Made by a program: the position numbers and the translations under genes
The notes under the pieces: model-generated
The model's database searches: none
Told to the model about the DNA's origin: nothing
The model's input: only the letters and a program-made list of their open reading frames with translations
Part shown: piece by piece, positions 54,337-64,000 of the stretch
How positions within the stretch are numbered: the first letter of the stretch is position 1
Layout of the letters: each line of letters opens with the position of its first letter
Assembly: GCA_017475005.1 (NCBI GenBank)
Contig: JAFVGI010000025.1
Location: forward strand, 1 to 64,000
Direction of reading: 5' to 3'
DNA from: Prevotella sp.
GTDB lineage: Bacteria > Bacteroidota > Bacteroidia > Bacteroidales > Bacteroidaceae
DNA: 64,000 nucleotides

Positions 54337-55698
54337 TTATGCTTGTTGTTTTACTAATGTTTTAAACTGTTCTCCGCGATCTTCCATATTCTTAAACAGG
54401 TCGAAGGAGGCGCAACATGGTGAAAGGAGAACGGTACATCCCTTTTTTGCAAGCTTTCTGCATGCTTCCACACAATCTTTCATAGAGTGGGTATCTGCAA
54501 TAGGTAAACCGAGGGAATCAAATGCAGCGTGTAACTTTGAATTGTCAACACCGAGGAATACAAGGGCACAGCATTTCTCCTTTACAAGATTTGCTATGGT
54601 GCTGTAGTCATTACCTTTATCTTTTCCTCCTACTATCAGTATTGTAGGACGGGACATTGCTTCAAGGGCCACATTGCAGGCATCAACGTTTGTAGCTTTG
54701 GAATCATTAATCCATAAGATGTCATCCTTCTCCATGACTCTCTCAAGACGATGCTCCACACCAGGGAAATCTTTCAGACACTGTGCTAATTTCTCTTTTA
54801 ACTTCTCTTTCTGACCAGCACTGATATCCATCTTTGCCATTGCAGCAAGTGTTGCATGGTATGCTGCCATCATATTGCGGAGGTTATGCTTACCAGGCAG
54901 CAGAGGATTTGGGAATTCTGACATAGCGGAGAGGTCTTCGTCACTGAAGGGCTGCAGGGTGGGGTAACCCATCACAGCATTTCGTGATGACGGTGTAGGC
55001 TTAGGAGCATAACCATCCTGGCGCTTAAGGAGCTCCTTGTCGATATATTCATCATCGGACCAATAGATAAAGCTGTCCTTTGGACCTTGGTTCTGGATGA
55101 TTCGCATCTTGGAATCGACATAATTCTGCATCTTGAAATTGTAGCGGTCAAGATGATCAGGAGTGATATTCATGAGAACAGAAACGTCAGCATGGAACTC
55201 AAACATGTTATCCAACTGGAAGGAACTTATTTCAAGAACATACCAGTCATGATCATTTGTTGCCACTTGCAGCGCATAGGAATGTCCGATGTTTCCTGCA
55301 AGTCCAACATCAACTCCCCATTTCTTCATTATGTAATAAATCAAGGATGTTGTTGTTGTCTTGCCGTTAGATCCCGTAATACATATCGTTTTGCCTTTGC
55401 TATAGCGTTGTGCGAATTCCAACTCTGCCAAAATTGGGGTCTCTTGTTTTATAAGAGCCTGAATGATGGGGGCAGAATCTGGTATGCCGGGACTTTTGAC
55501 AACCTCAGTAGCCGAAAGAATTTCCGACTCTGTATGCTGGTTCTCTTCCCAACGTATATTGTTTTCGTCGAGGCTCTTCTTGTACTTCGCTTTGATGCTT
55601 CCCATATCGGAAACAAAGACATCATAGCCCTGTTTCTTCGCAAGGATAGCGGTACCTACGCCACTTTCACCTGCTCCAAGTATTGCCAACTTTTTCAT
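54337..55698 (-). CDS. murD: UDP-MurNAc-L-Ala--D-Glu ligase
   Basis: A 453-aa ligase adding D-Glu. LAILGAGESGVGTAILAKKQG at the N-terminus, ITGSNGKTTTTSLIY ATP loop, LMNITPDHLDRY, and NDSKATNVDACNVAL in the C-terminal domain. Its ATG overlaps the mraY stop by one base. Confidence 0.97.
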   Translation of the reverse strand: MKKLAILGAGESGVGTAILAKKQGYDVFVSDMGSIKAKYKKSLDENNIRWEENQHTESEILSATEVVKSPGIPDSAPIIQALIKQETPILAELEFAQRYSKGKTICITGSNGKTTTTSLIYYIMKKWGVDVGLAGNIGHSYALQVATNDHDWYVLEISSFQLDNMFEFHADVSVLMNITPDHLDRYNFKMQNYVDSKMRIIQNQGPKDSFIYWSDDEYIDKELLKRQDGYAPKPTPSSRNAVMGYPTLQPFSDEDLSAMSEFPNPLLPGKHNLRNMMAAYHATLAAMAKMDISAGQKEKLKEKLAQCLKDFPGVEHRLERVMEKDDILWINDSKATNVDACNVALEAMSRPTILIVGGKDKGNDYSTIANLVKEKCCALVFLGVDNSKLHAAFDSLGLPIADTHSMKDCVEACRKLAKKGCTVLLSPCCASFDLFKNMEDRGEQFKTLVKQQA

Positions 55699-56963
55699 TA
55701 TCTAATCTTTAATGTTATAATAGTCAGTGCAGCCATGCCAATAGTAAGAATCCAGAAGCGCACTGTTATTTTTGATTCAAGCCAACATCCACGTGGCCAG
55801 TTTAGGAACACATGTATATCATCAGTAATCTGTCCCGGTTTGATGCGGAAGGCATCGTGTATGGGAGCACGTTTGAAGAGACGCCATTTTTTACCTTTTT
55901 TATTACCTATTTTCGCCAACTGAACCTGAAGCATCACAGAGATACTCTCGCAGAGGAAGACGAAACAGAGAATAGGAATGAGTAATTCTTTATGGATAAT
56001 AATAGCTGTTACAGCAATAATACCACCTATAGCGAGGGAACCAGTATCACCCATGAATATCTGTGCTGGGTATGCATTATACCAAAGGAAACCTACCAAA
56101 GCGCCAGCAAAGGCACTGAGGAATACCACTAACTCCTCGCATTGCGGGATATACATAATGTTGAAATATGATGCAAAGCTAAGGTTACTGGAGAAATAGG
56201 CTAGGATGCCTAAGGCAACACATACTATTGCCGAATTACCTGCACACATTCCGTCCATTCCATCGTTAAGATTGCTACCATTGCTGACCGCCATCACAAC
56301 GAAAGTAGTCAGGAAGACGAAAAATATCCAGCCTGCAGCACTGCGGTATTTACCTAACCAAGAGAAGAAGACATCAGTGTAGTTGAGGTTATTGTTTTTG
56401 ACAAATGGTATTGTGGTAGTGGTAGATTTTACGGGATTACTCTTGTGCATGACAATTTCTGTACCTTGCTTTTGGGTGGAGACGTTTTCACGAATTACAA
56501 CATCAGGAGAAAGCCACAAGGTAAGGCCGACGATTAATCCCAACAATGCTTGCCCCACAAGCTTATAGATAGGTCTCAAACCATCTTTTGATATCTTCAG
56601 TTTGATATAATCGTCAGCAAATCCGATTGCTCCTAACCATACAGTGGTGACCATCATCAGGATGAGGTATATGTTTCTCAATCTTCCGAAGAGTAAACAC
56701 GGGACGATGGTAGCAATAATGATAATAATGCCACCCATAGTAGGTACTCCCTTCTTCTCAACTCCATATGGGTCAATAGAACGGTCACGTTGAGTCTCTG
56801 TACCACCATTGTTACGCATCCACTTGATGAAATACTCGCCAAACCAGATGGAAATAATAAGCGACAGAATGAGTGCCAATATGGAGCGGAATGATATGTA
56901 ACTCCACATTCCTGAACCAGGGATGTTGAATTGCTCTAGAAATCTAAAGAAGTAATATAACAT
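55698..56963 (-). CDS. mraY: Phospho-MurNAc-pentapeptide transferase
   Basis: A 421-aa ten-helix membrane enzyme forming lipid I. KKGVPTMGGIIIIIA, GFADDYIKL, NGSNLNDGMDGM and MGDTGSLAIGG carry the catalytic aspartates. Longer than the 360 residues of E. coli because of a loop of about 60 residues (about 155-215), as in other Bacteroidota. Confidence 0.97.
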   Translation of the reverse strand: MLYYFFRFLEQFNIPGSGMWSYISFRSILALILSLIISIWFGEYFIKWMRNNGGTETQRDRSIDPYGVEKKGVPTMGGIIIIIATIVPCLLFGRLRNIYLILMMVTTVWLGAIGFADDYIKLKISKDGLRPIYKLVGQALLGLIVGLTLWLSPDVVIRENVSTQKQGTEIVMHKSNPVKSTTTTIPFVKNNNLNYTDVFFSWLGKYRSAAGWIFFVFLTTFVVMAVSNGSNLNDGMDGMCAGNSAIVCVALGILAYFSSNLSFASYFNIMYIPQCEELVVFLSAFAGALVGFLWYNAYPAQIFMGDTGSLAIGGIIAVTAIIIHKELLIPILCFVFLCESISVMLQVQLAKIGNKKGKKWRLFKRAPIHDAFRIKPGQITDDIHVFLNWPRGCWLESKITVRFWILTIGMAALTIITLKIR

Positions 56964-56990
56964 TGCTGACGTCTATTTTTCTGGTTAAAC

Positions 56991-58466
56991 TTAATTAGCA
57001 AAAGCATTGCGTAATTCTTCTCTATCATCAAAATGATGTTTTACTCCTTTTATTATCTGATAGTCTTCATGCCCTTTGCCTGCCACAAGAATAACATCTC
57101 CCTTGTGTGCTAACATTACAGATGTTTTTATTGCTTCATGTCTGTCAGCGATGACCACAACTTTTTTCATCTGCTGGGCATTAAGCCCTGCCAGCATGTC
57201 GTTAATGATATCTTGTGGTTCTTCATTACGAGGGTTATCGGATGTGATGATTACTGTGTCGCTTTGCTTTACTGCTTCCTGTGCCATAAGTGGTCGCTTG
57301 CCCTTGTCACGGTTTCCGCCGCAGCCGCAAACAGTGATGATGCGTCCCTCTTGTCCTTCCATCACCTCATGGATAGCATTCAGAACATTCTCCAATGCAT
57401 CTGGGGTGTGAGCATAGTCAACAAGTCCCGTTATGCCACTCTCAGAACGTATAGGTTCTAAACGTCCCGCAACACTCTTCAAAGTGCTCAAAGTTATGAG
57501 CACTTCTTCTGCTTCTTTGCCTAGCATGCGAGCTGCACCATATACAGCGAGAAGGTTAGAAACGTTGAATTTTCCGATGAATTGAACGCCTACCTCTCGA
57601 CATTCAACACGACTTTCACCACTTTCTTCTATGCCAAGATACATCCCTTCGAAATGACACTCAATGATGCGAGCCATATAATCGGCCATGCGTTGTGTGG
57701 AATATGTTCGTACGGTAGCTTTCGTATTCTGTGTCATCACAAGACCATTCTTGTCATCAAGATTTGTGATAGCGAAAGCTTTCTTATTTAAGCCGTCGAA
57801 GAAGGCTTTTTTTGCATCGCGGTAGTTTTCGAATGTTTTGTGATAATCGAGGTGATCACGAGTGAGGTTCGTAAAGATGCCGCCAGCAAAAGTCAGTCCA
57901 CCAATTCTCTTTTGAGCGATAGCGTGGCTGGAGCACTCCATAAACGCGTATTCGCAACCGGCCTCTACCATCTTTGCAAGAAGTTGGTTAAGTTCAACTG
58001 GGTCGGGAGTAGTATGCTCTGTTGGGTATGCTTCGCCTTCAACATAATTGCAGACAGTGGAAAGCAGTCCGCATTTGTGTCCCATGCGGCGGAACATATT
58101 ATAGAGTAGGGTAGCTATGGTTGTCTTGCCATTGGTTCCTGTAACACCCACCAACTTCAACTTTTGAGTAGGATTGCCATAAAAGGTTGTAGCGATGATG
58201 CCTGCAATATCTTCGGTGTTATTAACCTTTATGTATGTGACATTATCAACATAATCTGTTGCTTCCTCGCAAACAATAGCAGAAGCCCCGGATTCTATTG
58301 CCTTTGAGATATACTGGTGACCATCCACCTGGGTTCCTCTCATAGCAATGAATAGGTGACCATTGCTAATTCTTCTTGAATCAATGTTTACACCTGTGAT
58401 GTTGATGTCAACAGAACCAACAACCTCAATAGGATTTATTCCGGATATGATTTCTTGTAGTTTCAT
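56991..58466 (-). CDS. murE: UDP-MurNAc-tripeptide synthetase (meso-DAP)
   Basis: A 491-aa ligase adding the third residue. [20 protein letters not shown] loop, [13 protein letters not shown], and [14 protein letters not shown]: the DNPR motif marks specificity for meso-diaminopimelate. Its ATG overlaps the ftsI stop by four bases. Confidence 0.97.
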   Translation of the reverse strand: MKLQEIISGINPIEVVGSVDINITGVNIDSRRISNGHLFIAMRGTQVDGHQYISKAIESGASAIVCEEATDYVDNVTYIKVNNTEDIAGIIATTFYGNPTQKLKLVGVTGTNGKTTIATLLYNMFRRMGHKCGLLSTVCNYVEGEAYPTEHTTPDPVELNQLLAKMVEAGCEYAFMECSSHAIAQKRIGGLTFAGGIFTNLTRDHLDYHKTFENYRDAKKAFFDGLNKKAFAITNLDDKNGLVMTQNTKATVRTYSTQRMADYMARIIECHFEGMYLGIEESGESRVECREVGVQFIGKFNVSNLLAVYGAARMLGKEAEEVLITLSTLKSVAGRLEPIRSESGITGLVDYAHTPDALENVLNAIHEVMEGQEGRIITVCGCGGNRDKGKRPLMAQEAVKQSDTVIITSDNPRNEEPQDIINDMLAGLNAQQMKKVVVIADRHEAIKTSVMLAHKGDVILVAGKGHEDYQIIKGVKHHFDDREELRNAFAN

Positions 58467-60598
58467 CCTAACTCAAGTATTATTTTTTCTCCTTTAGTTA
58501 TAGTGCTGCCAGCACTCTTACTTTGATGGCGTACCTTTCCTTTTCCTTTTAGAATAACTATAGCTCCTCTGCTTTCTGCTTGGTAGACAGCATCGCGTGC
58601 TCCCATACCAATTAGGTTCGGCATCGCCTTTTTTATCCCACCATTGGTTTGCTCTTTGTTCTTCTTCTCTGTCTTGTTTGCAAGTGCGAGCAATTCTTGG
58701 TGTGAAAGAACCTTATGAGGCTTAGGTTTAGCATTTGGAGTATTAGAAGTTGTATGCGAGATATTCAATTTCGTATAGATATTTTTTGCCATTATACCTT
58801 CGGAAATATCGTGGAACACCTGTCCAGACATAAGACCTCCAGATGCAGGCAAACCAGCCTTCTGAATACATACTATGCAAGAGTATTTCGGTTTTATTCT
58901 CTCTTTCGTTTGTGGATCTATGCCTGAAGGGAAATATCCGCAGAAAGATAGCAGATAGTGGGTTGTGCCATTTTTATATCCACCATTGCTGGCTTTTTGG
59001 GCAGTACCGGTCTTACCGGAAACTCCGAAGTTCTTCGAGCCTGCGCGTTTTCCTAAGCCGATATCAACAACTTGATAGAGTATGGTCTGGATTTCGCGGA
59101 GGGCTTTTTCGTTTTTATATATTTTCTCTTTAAGCACCTGAACAGGATACTCTTTAATTACCTCACCGTTGTGTTCTATGCGTTTTATAAAACGTGGTCG
59201 AACGAGCTTTCCATCATTGGCGATAGCATTATAGAATGTAACTACAGAAATTGGAGGAACGTTGGTTTCATATCCTATACTCATCCAAGGAAGAGCTGTA
59301 TTACTCCAGTTCGTATATTGCCCTCTGTCATTCTTCTTAGGCATACGAACACGAGGAGGCATATATTCAGCGAATCCCAAATGAAGGTTTTCTGCTATGC
59401 CTACACGATGTAACCCTTTTACAAATTCTTCGGGTTGATTGTGATAATACTTGTCAATCAAGGCGCTGACGCCAATGTTGGAACTGACTTGCAAGGCTTT
59501 GGGTACGCTGATGACACCATATCCACCCCTGTGCCAGTTGTGGTCACGCATCTTGGCACCATACATGTCTTTAATGCCGCAGCCAGTATTTATTGTCATT
59601 GAGGTGTCAATTTTTCCATCATCGAGAGCGACCAAGAAACTAGCAGTCTTAAATACAGAACCAGGCTCAAGCCAGTCAGCAATAGCGTGATTTCTTCCCT
59701 CGAAATATTCTCCGGTATTAGGATCGAGGTCCATATTTACCATCGCTTTTATGTCTCCCGTCTCAACCTCCATAACGATTGCCACACCAGTATATGCACC
59801 ATCCTTCTTCAACTCTTTGATAAGTGCTCGTTCTGCGAGATCTTGTATGCCAACGTCGATGGTTGTGATAACGTCACATCCGTCCACAGCTGCAGAATCG
59901 AGAATGTCAACCCATCCGTTGAGGACCTTTCTACGATGTTTATATCCGGAATGCCCCTTAAGGAAGGAATCACAAGCGAGCTCTAAGCCGGAAAAAGCTA
60001 TACCTTTTTCTTTATATGTATCACCGATGACGCTTTGTGCGAGTGAGCCGTAAGGACGGTTGCGGACAGGGAATTTCTCTTCAGCAAACCCACCGATGTT
60101 CTTTCTAAGATTGAAAAGAGGAAGTTTTTTTACTTTTTGATATGTAGTATAGTCTATACGACGTTTAACGATACGCCAATATCGACTATTTTTGTCGTAA
60201 CCCTGTTTCAAGTAGTCCTTGAATTCATTAGCTGTCTTTTCTGGAAAAAGCTTGTTAAGACCTATGCAAAGTTGGTCGAGTTTTTGTGTACTATTGCCCA
60301 AAGAATCATACCACAGAGTGTCTGCTTTACTCTCCTTTAAGGCTCTGAAGTCCATGAATATCTTGTATTCAGGAATATTGCATGCCAACTGTTGACCATC
60401 GCATGCTAGGATATTGCCGCGTACAGGGTCTACAGGAATACTGTCATATTTCAAGATGGAACTTACCTCAAACCAATAATCTCTCTCCACGGTCATGATG
60501 TAGAAGCCTTTTGCCAAAACAGCAAAGGCTACAAATGCAAGTATTACGGCAATACCTGTATAGCGCAGAAGGGGGATATTTGAGTTAAAGTTCTTCAC
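58463..60598 (-). CDS. ftsI: Division transpeptidase FtsI (PBP3) with PASTA
   Basis: A 711-aa class B penicillin-binding protein that crosslinks septal peptidoglycan. Signal-anchor helix at 12-35, dimerisation domain 55-220, transpeptidase with S314-VFK (SxxK), S372-S-N374 (SxN) and K529-T-G. A C-terminal PASTA domain (about 645-711, [20 protein letters not shown]) follows a Lys/Asn-rich linker. E. coli FtsI lacks PASTA. Start overlaps the ftsL-like gene by 14 bases. Confidence 0.96.
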   Translation of the reverse strand: MKNFNSNIPLLRYTGIAVILAFVAFAVLAKGFYIMTVERDYWFEVSSILKYDSIPVDPVRGNILACDGQQLACNIPEYKIFMDFRALKESKADTLWYDSLGNSTQKLDQLCIGLNKLFPEKTANEFKDYLKQGYDKNSRYWRIVKRRIDYTTYQKVKKLPLFNLRKNIGGFAEEKFPVRNRPYGSLAQSVIGDTYKEKGIAFSGLELACDSFLKGHSGYKHRRKVLNGWVDILDSAAVDGCDVITTIDVGIQDLAERALIKELKKDGAYTGVAIVMEVETGDIKAMVNMDLDPNTGEYFEGRNHAIADWLEPGSVFKTASFLVALDDGKIDTSMTINTGCGIKDMYGAKMRDHNWHRGGYGVISVPKALQVSSNIGVSALIDKYYHNQPEEFVKGLHRVGIAENLHLGFAEYMPPRVRMPKKNDRGQYTNWSNTALPWMSIGYETNVPPISVVTFYNAIANDGKLVRPRFIKRIEHNGEVIKEYPVQVLKEKIYKNEKALREIQTILYQVVDIGLGKRAGSKNFGVSGKTGTAQKASNGGYKNGTTHYLLSFCGYFPSGIDPQTKERIKPKYSCIVCIQKAGLPASGGLMSGQVFHDISEGIMAKNIYTKLNISHTTSNTPNAKPKPHKVLSHQELLALANKTEKKNKEQTNGGIKKAMPNLIGMGARDAVYQAESRGAIVILKGKGKVRHQSKSAGSTITKGEKIILELG

Positions 60599-61037
60599 TA
60601 TTTACTTTAATTAAATAAGGTGGTTGACTACTTGTCTTCAATGTACTGTCACCAGTTTCATATAAACGTTTTAGCACATTGCTTTCACGACTCTTTTCTG
60701 TAAGAATACTACTGCAAACAATAGCTTTATTATGAGCTTCAACAATTCGAGCCTCTAGACGATCGAGTTCCACAAGTTTTTTTTGACACATATATCGGCA
60801 ACTTATGTGCAGAATAAGAAGGGCACAAATGAGCAACATCAATTTCATCTGTCTTTGTGCGAAACGTGCTATGATTACTCCGCCCAAAGTACGTGAAATG
60901 GAAAAACGCGAAGAAGGCTCCTGCTCCTCTTTTGCCTCCTTCTTTATAACATCCTCGATAGTCTTGCTACCAAGTATGTTCCCTGTGTCATTCTGGGCTA
61001 AATCGTTGTCGATTCTGATGTCAAGCTCGTCACTCAT
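60585..61037 (-). CDS. FtsL-like cell division protein
   Basis: A 150-aa bitopic protein: acidic cytoplasmic segment (1-62), one helix (65-83, MLLICALLILHISCRYM), then a short coiled coil (87-130). Sequence identity in this family is low. The call rests on topology and on its place between rsmH and ftsI, where FtsL is found. Confidence 0.8.
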   Translation of the reverse strand: MSDELDIRIDNDLAQNDTGNILGSKTIEDVIKKEAKEEQEPSSRFSISRTLGGVIIARFAQRQMKLMLLICALLILHISCRYMCQKKLVELDRLEARIVEAHNKAIVCSSILTEKSRESNVLKRLYETGDSTLKTSSQPPYLIKVNSEEL

Positions 61038-61043
61038 TTTGAT

Positions 61044-61952
61044 TTATTGTTTAATACCTATTCTTAATTTTGCACTTCTGCTACGTGGATTGTTTAGAAT
61101 CTCCTCGCTACTCGGTGTTATCACTTTGTTCGAGATGGGTTTAAATGGGGTGTCTACTTTTCCGTATAAATTCTCAATCACTTTACCCTCTATGTTGCCC
61201 CTCTTAATAATATTTTTTACCATTCTGTCTTCAAGACTATGGTATGTTATGATGCTCAATCGTCCGTTTTGCTTTAATAAATGTGCTGCGTCGGTAAGCA
61301 TTTCCTTCAAGGCTGCCATTTCTTGGTTGACTTCTATTCGAAGGGCTTGAAACAGTCTGGCCAGGTCTTTCTTGTCTGTTATAGCTGTGGCGTAAACCAA
61401 ATCCATCGTTGTCTTGATTTCCTTTTCTTTACGCACTTTTGATATTGATGATGCTATTTTACGGGAATTCTTAAACTCTCCATAGAGGTATAAGATGTTA
61501 GCAAGTCTCTCTTCTTCGTATTTGTTTATGATTTCTGCCGCTGTTATACCTGCTCGTTTATTCATGCGCATATCGAGGGGGGAATCGAAACGAAAAGAGA
61601 ATCCTCTAGTCTCATCATCGAAGTGATGACTGGAAACTCCTAAGTCAGCAAGGAGACCATCAATCTTTTCCACACCATAGTAGCGCATCCAGTTCCTCAA
61701 ATAGCGAAAATTGCTTCGTATGAAGGTGAAATTGTTTAATGGAGTATTACCTGCAACCTTTTGCCAATTCCTTTCTGCATCCTCATCTTGGTCGAAAGAG
61801 TATAGATGCCCTGTTCCTTTCAGTCTTTTCAGTATTTCCCTGCTATGTCCTCCTCCGCCGAGGGTGACGTCCACATATGTGCCATTTGGTTTTATGTCAA
61901 GTCCATCTACGCTTTCTGTGAGTAAGACGGGTATGTGATACATAGGGCACAT
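61044..61952 (-). CDS. rsmH: 16S rRNA (cytosine1402-N4)-methyltransferase
   Basis: A 302-aa SAM-dependent enzyme (MraW) acting on the 30S decoding centre. YHIPVLLTESVDGL at the start, TLGGGGHSREIL SAM loop, GLLADLGVSSHHFDD, and LSIITYHSLEDRMVK near the end. Confidence 0.97.
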   Translation of the reverse strand: MCPMYHIPVLLTESVDGLDIKPNGTYVDVTLGGGGHSREILKRLKGTGHLYSFDQDEDAERNWQKVAGNTPLNNFTFIRSNFRYLRNWMRYYGVEKIDGLLADLGVSSHHFDDETRGFSFRFDSPLDMRMNKRAGITAAEIINKYEEERLANILYLYGEFKNSRKIASSISKVRKEKEIKTTMDLVYATAITDKKDLARLFQALRIEVNQEMAALKEMLTDAAHLLKQNGRLSIITYHSLEDRMVKNIIKRGNIEGKVIENLYGKVDTPFKPISNKVITPSSEEILNNPRSRSAKLRIGIKQ

Positions 61953-61956
61953 GTTT

Positions 61957-62415
61957 TTATTCGCTTGTTTTTTCTTTTCCCCCTAACAATGCCTCTAAAG
62001 CATTACTGAAATCCGTAGGATTCATGAAGGTTGACTCTTCATCTCCTGACCATATTTCTATGGTGTCTCCAACTCCTACGAATCGTACAACTTGTTTTAT
62101 TCCAGCCATAGATTGGGCTTTTTGCGACAATAGGAATCTACCGTTGCTATCAAGGGTTATGAGTTCCACGTCGCTTACAAATTGTCTGAATATCTGTTGC
62201 TCCTGTTTGTTCCAACGATTTAACTTTCTGCGCATGAAGTCTTCTTGTTCTATCCAAACACTGTCAGGATAAAGGATTAAGCACTTTTCATGAACATCTT
62301 TTCTCAAAACAAGATGTTCAACACCTTCCTGCTGCAGCACTTTTCTGAATGTTGCAGGCAAAAAGACACGACCTTTTGAATCTGTCCGGGCTTCTATGTT
62401 ACCTAAAAAACGCAT
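61957..62415 (-). CDS. mraZ: Transcriptional regulator MraZ
   Basis: A 152-aa protein with two AbrB-like MraZ domains (LGNIEARTDSKGRVFLPATF and ELITLDSNGRFLLSQKAQ). In E. coli MraZ binds tandem TGGGN boxes and represses the dcw operon. The same type of boxes lies just upstream here, so autoregulation is likely. First gene of the dcw cluster. Confidence 0.96.
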   Translation of the reverse strand: MRFLGNIEARTDSKGRVFLPATFRKVLQQEGVEHLVLRKDVHEKCLILYPDSVWIEQEDFMRRKLNRWNKQEQQIFRQFVSDVELITLDSNGRFLLSQKAQSMAGIKQVVRFVGVGDTIEIWSGDEESTFMNPTDFSNALEALLGGKEKTSE

Positions 62416-62445
62416 GCGCGAATCTTAAATTTAGATATCCGTTTG

Positions 62446-62453
62446 CAAAGTTA
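62446..62453 (-). promoter_or_regulatory. -7 element of dcw promoter
   Basis: TAACTTTG on the minus strand, 31 bases before the mraZ ATG. No TTG occurs at the -33 position; instead that position lies in the GTGGGG boxes. Confidence 0.6.
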
Positions 62454-62463
62454 CAAAAAAAAT

Positions 62464-62489
62464 CCCCACTTTTCCCCACTATCCCCCAC
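62464..62489 (-). promoter_or_regulatory. MraZ operator: three GTGGGG boxes
   Basis: On the minus strand GTGGGG occurs at 62489-62484, 62479-62474 and 62469-62464, a strict 10-bp period. MraZ of E. coli recognises TGGGN repeats spaced by five bases, the same geometry. The boxes cover the -33 region of the mraZ promoter. Confidence 0.75.
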
Positions 62490-62536
62490 TTTTCGCGAAA
62501 AACCCTCTTTTTTAATAAAATTTAACCAAAACAGGG

Positions 62537-62566
62537 TTGATATTTCAATTAAAAGAAGTATTTTTG
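62537..62566 (+). promoter_or_regulatory. Promoter of gpmI
   Basis: TTG (62537-62539), 19 bases, TATTTTTG (62559-62566), about 38 bases before the ATG. It is divergent from the dcw promoter. Confidence 0.65.
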
Positions 62567-62604
62567 TACGTTGAATGTAGATTTAAAATAATATTTAAGA
62601 AAAT

Positions 62605-64000
62605 ATGGCAAAAAAAGCGCTTTTGATGATCCTCGATGGATGGGGAATTGGTAAACATGGTAAAGGTGATGTGATATATAATACACCAACACCTTATTTG
62701 GACTATCTTAATGCAATTAGCAGTCACTCTCAACTTCAGGCTTCTGGTGAGGATGTAGGTTTGCCAGATGGCCAAATGGGTAACTCTGAAGTTGGTCACT
62801 TAAACATAGGTGCCGGACGTATAGTATATCAGGATCTTGTGAAAATCAACCGTGCATGTGCTGATGGCTCTATTAGCAAGAATTCACAGGTAAAAGAAGC
62901 ATATGAATATGCTAAATCTACAGGTAAAAAACTCCATCTTATGGGATTGTGTTCTGATGGAGGTGTACATTCCTCTTTAGATCATTTGTTTAAGCTGATA
63001 GAAGTGGGTAAGGAGTATGGGTTGTCACAGCAGCTCTTTGTTCACTGTTTCATGGATGGTCGTGACACAGATCCTAAGAGCGGAAAAGGTTTCATAGAGC
63101 AGGTAACAGAGAAGTGTAAGGCAAATGATGCAAATATAGCAAGCATTGTAGGTAGATTTTATGCAATGGATCGCGATAAGCGATGGGAACGTGTAAAAGA
63201 GGCTTATGACCTGCTTACTATAGGAAAAGGTAAAGCGGCTACTGATATGGTTAAGGCTATGGAGGAGTCATATGCAGAAGGTGTAACAGATGAATTCATC
63301 AAGCCAATTGTAAACGCATCGGTAAATGGCAAGATAGAAGAGGGTGATGTGGTGATTTTTATTAATTTCCGCAATGATCGTGCAAAAGAATTGACAATGG
63401 TATTAACACAGAATGATATGCCAGAACAAGGAATGACTACAATTCCTAATCTCAAATATTATTGCATGACGCCATATGATGCATCGTTTACAGGAGTGGG
63501 AATATTGTTCCCTAAAGAAAATGTAGAGAATACTCTTGGAGAATATCTTTCTCAGTGTGGTAAGAAACAACTCCATACTGCTGAAACGGAGAAGTATGCA
63601 CATGTTACATTCTTCTTCAATGGTGGTCGTGAGGCTCCATTTGATAATGAAGATCGTGTATTGGTCGCTTCGCCAAAAGTGGCAACCTATGATTTGAAGC
63701 CAGAAATGTCAGCATATGAAGTAAAAGATAAACTAGTGGAGAATATAAAGAAAGAAATATATGACTTCATAGTTGTGAATTTTGCGAATGGTGACATGGT
63801 TGGTCATACTGGAGTTTATAATGCAATAGCTAAGGCTGTACATGCAGTAGATAATTGCGTTCATGACGTTGTTGAGGCTGCAAAATCTGCTGGTTATGAA
63901 GCAATTATAATTGCTGATCATGGTAATGCCGATAATGCAATTAATCCAGACGGAACTCCAAATACTGCGCATTCATTGAATCCTGTACCATGTATTTATG
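62605..64000 (+). CDS. gpmI: Phosphoglycerate mutase, cofactor-independent (partial)
   Basis: The first 465 codons of a family that normally has about 510. It interconverts 3- and 2-phosphoglycerate in glycolysis using two Mn ions. [16 protein letters not shown] gives metal ligand D11, the phosphorylated serine is S61 in [23 protein letters not shown] follows, and [11 protein letters not shown] near the window edge supplies later ligands. The frame is open to base 64000 without a stop. Confidence 0.96.
   Translation, partial: MAKKALLMILDGWGIGKHGKGDVIYNTPTPYLDYLNAISSHSQLQASGEDVGLPDGQMGNSEVGHLNIGAGRIVYQDLVKINRACADGSISKNSQVKEAYEYAKSTGKKLHLMGLCSDGGVHSSLDHLFKLIEVGKEYGLSQQLFVHCFMDGRDTDPKSGKGFIEQVTEKCKANDANIASIVGRFYAMDRDKRWERVKEAYDLLTIGKGKAATDMVKAMEESYAEGVTDEFIKPIVNASVNGKIEEGDVVIFINFRNDRAKELTMVLTQNDMPEQGMTTIPNLKYYCMTPYDASFTGVGILFPKENVENTLGEYLSQCGKKQLHTAETEKYAHVTFFFNGGREAPFDNEDRVLVASPKVATYDLKPEMSAYEVKDKLVENIKKEIYDFIVVNFANGDMVGHTGVYNAIAKAVHAVDNCVHDVVEAAKSAGYEAIIIADHGNADNAINPDGTPNTAHSLNPVPCIY

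Overview
This window is chromosomal DNA from a member of the Bacteroidota, most likely a Prevotella-like member of the Bacteroidales. The support is: promoters of the Bacteroidota type (TTG, 19-21 bases, TAnnTTTG) in front of most transcription units; almost no Shine-Dalgarno sequences; zinc-free S14 and L36; a secreted GH5 enzyme ending in a WYDMQGRR...GIYIV tail common in Prevotella secreted proteins; and a murE with the meso-diaminopimelate signature DNPR. The species call is inference. No tRNA, rRNA, CRISPR array, prophage or insertion sequence was seen.

Layout. 1-715: non-coding, with short repeats, back-to-back hairpin terminators and an orphan promoter that may drive a tiny RNA or 23-codon gene. 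716-4435: a secreted GH5 glycanase (-) and a DUF4861 protein (+), separated by a repeat-rich 540 bp. 4440-7741: korA and korB, split by a four-helix-bundle gene flanked by inverted repeats. 7830-11173 (-): a FadL-type porin and a WbpM/CapD-type UDP-sugar dehydratase. 11699-29937 (+): the complete str-S10-spc-alpha ribosomal protein superoperon, rpsL to rplQ, with fusA, secY, map, infA and rpoA. 30020-31702 (-): a Na/Pi cotransporter. 31898-34342 (-): cdd-gluQ-DMT-ttcA. 34536-41846 (-): a nine-gene sulfur operon built around a Family 2B encapsulin. 42082-62415 (-): the dcw cell-wall and division cluster, mraZ to ftsZ, followed by dgt, an ABC ATPase and an M16 peptidase. 62605-64000 (+): the first 465 codons of gpmI, running off the window.

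The most unusual region is 34536-41846. It joins a gamma-family PLP enzyme, a DsrE-like protein, a TusA-like protein, an encapsulin shell with an inserted cyclic-nucleotide-binding-type domain, a cysteine desulfurase with an extra N-terminal segment (probable cargo), a ThiS-like sulfur carrier whose GGG is masked by the tail SFKV, an E1-like activating enzyme, a JAMM protease able in principle to remove that tail, and serine acetyltransferase. Each part is a known family. Together they look like a compartmentalised, carrier-protein-dependent route for moving sulfur from cysteine into amino-acid synthesis. That pathway is my inference and is not shown by the sequence alone.

Other points are a recurring promoter cassette (CTTGCAT...ATAACTTAATCGTA), one copy of which carries an exact 30-bp insertion; AT-rich heptamer repeats between genes; three 10-bp-spaced GTGGGG boxes upstream of mraZ; and two mutually exclusive hairpins between fusA and rpsJ.
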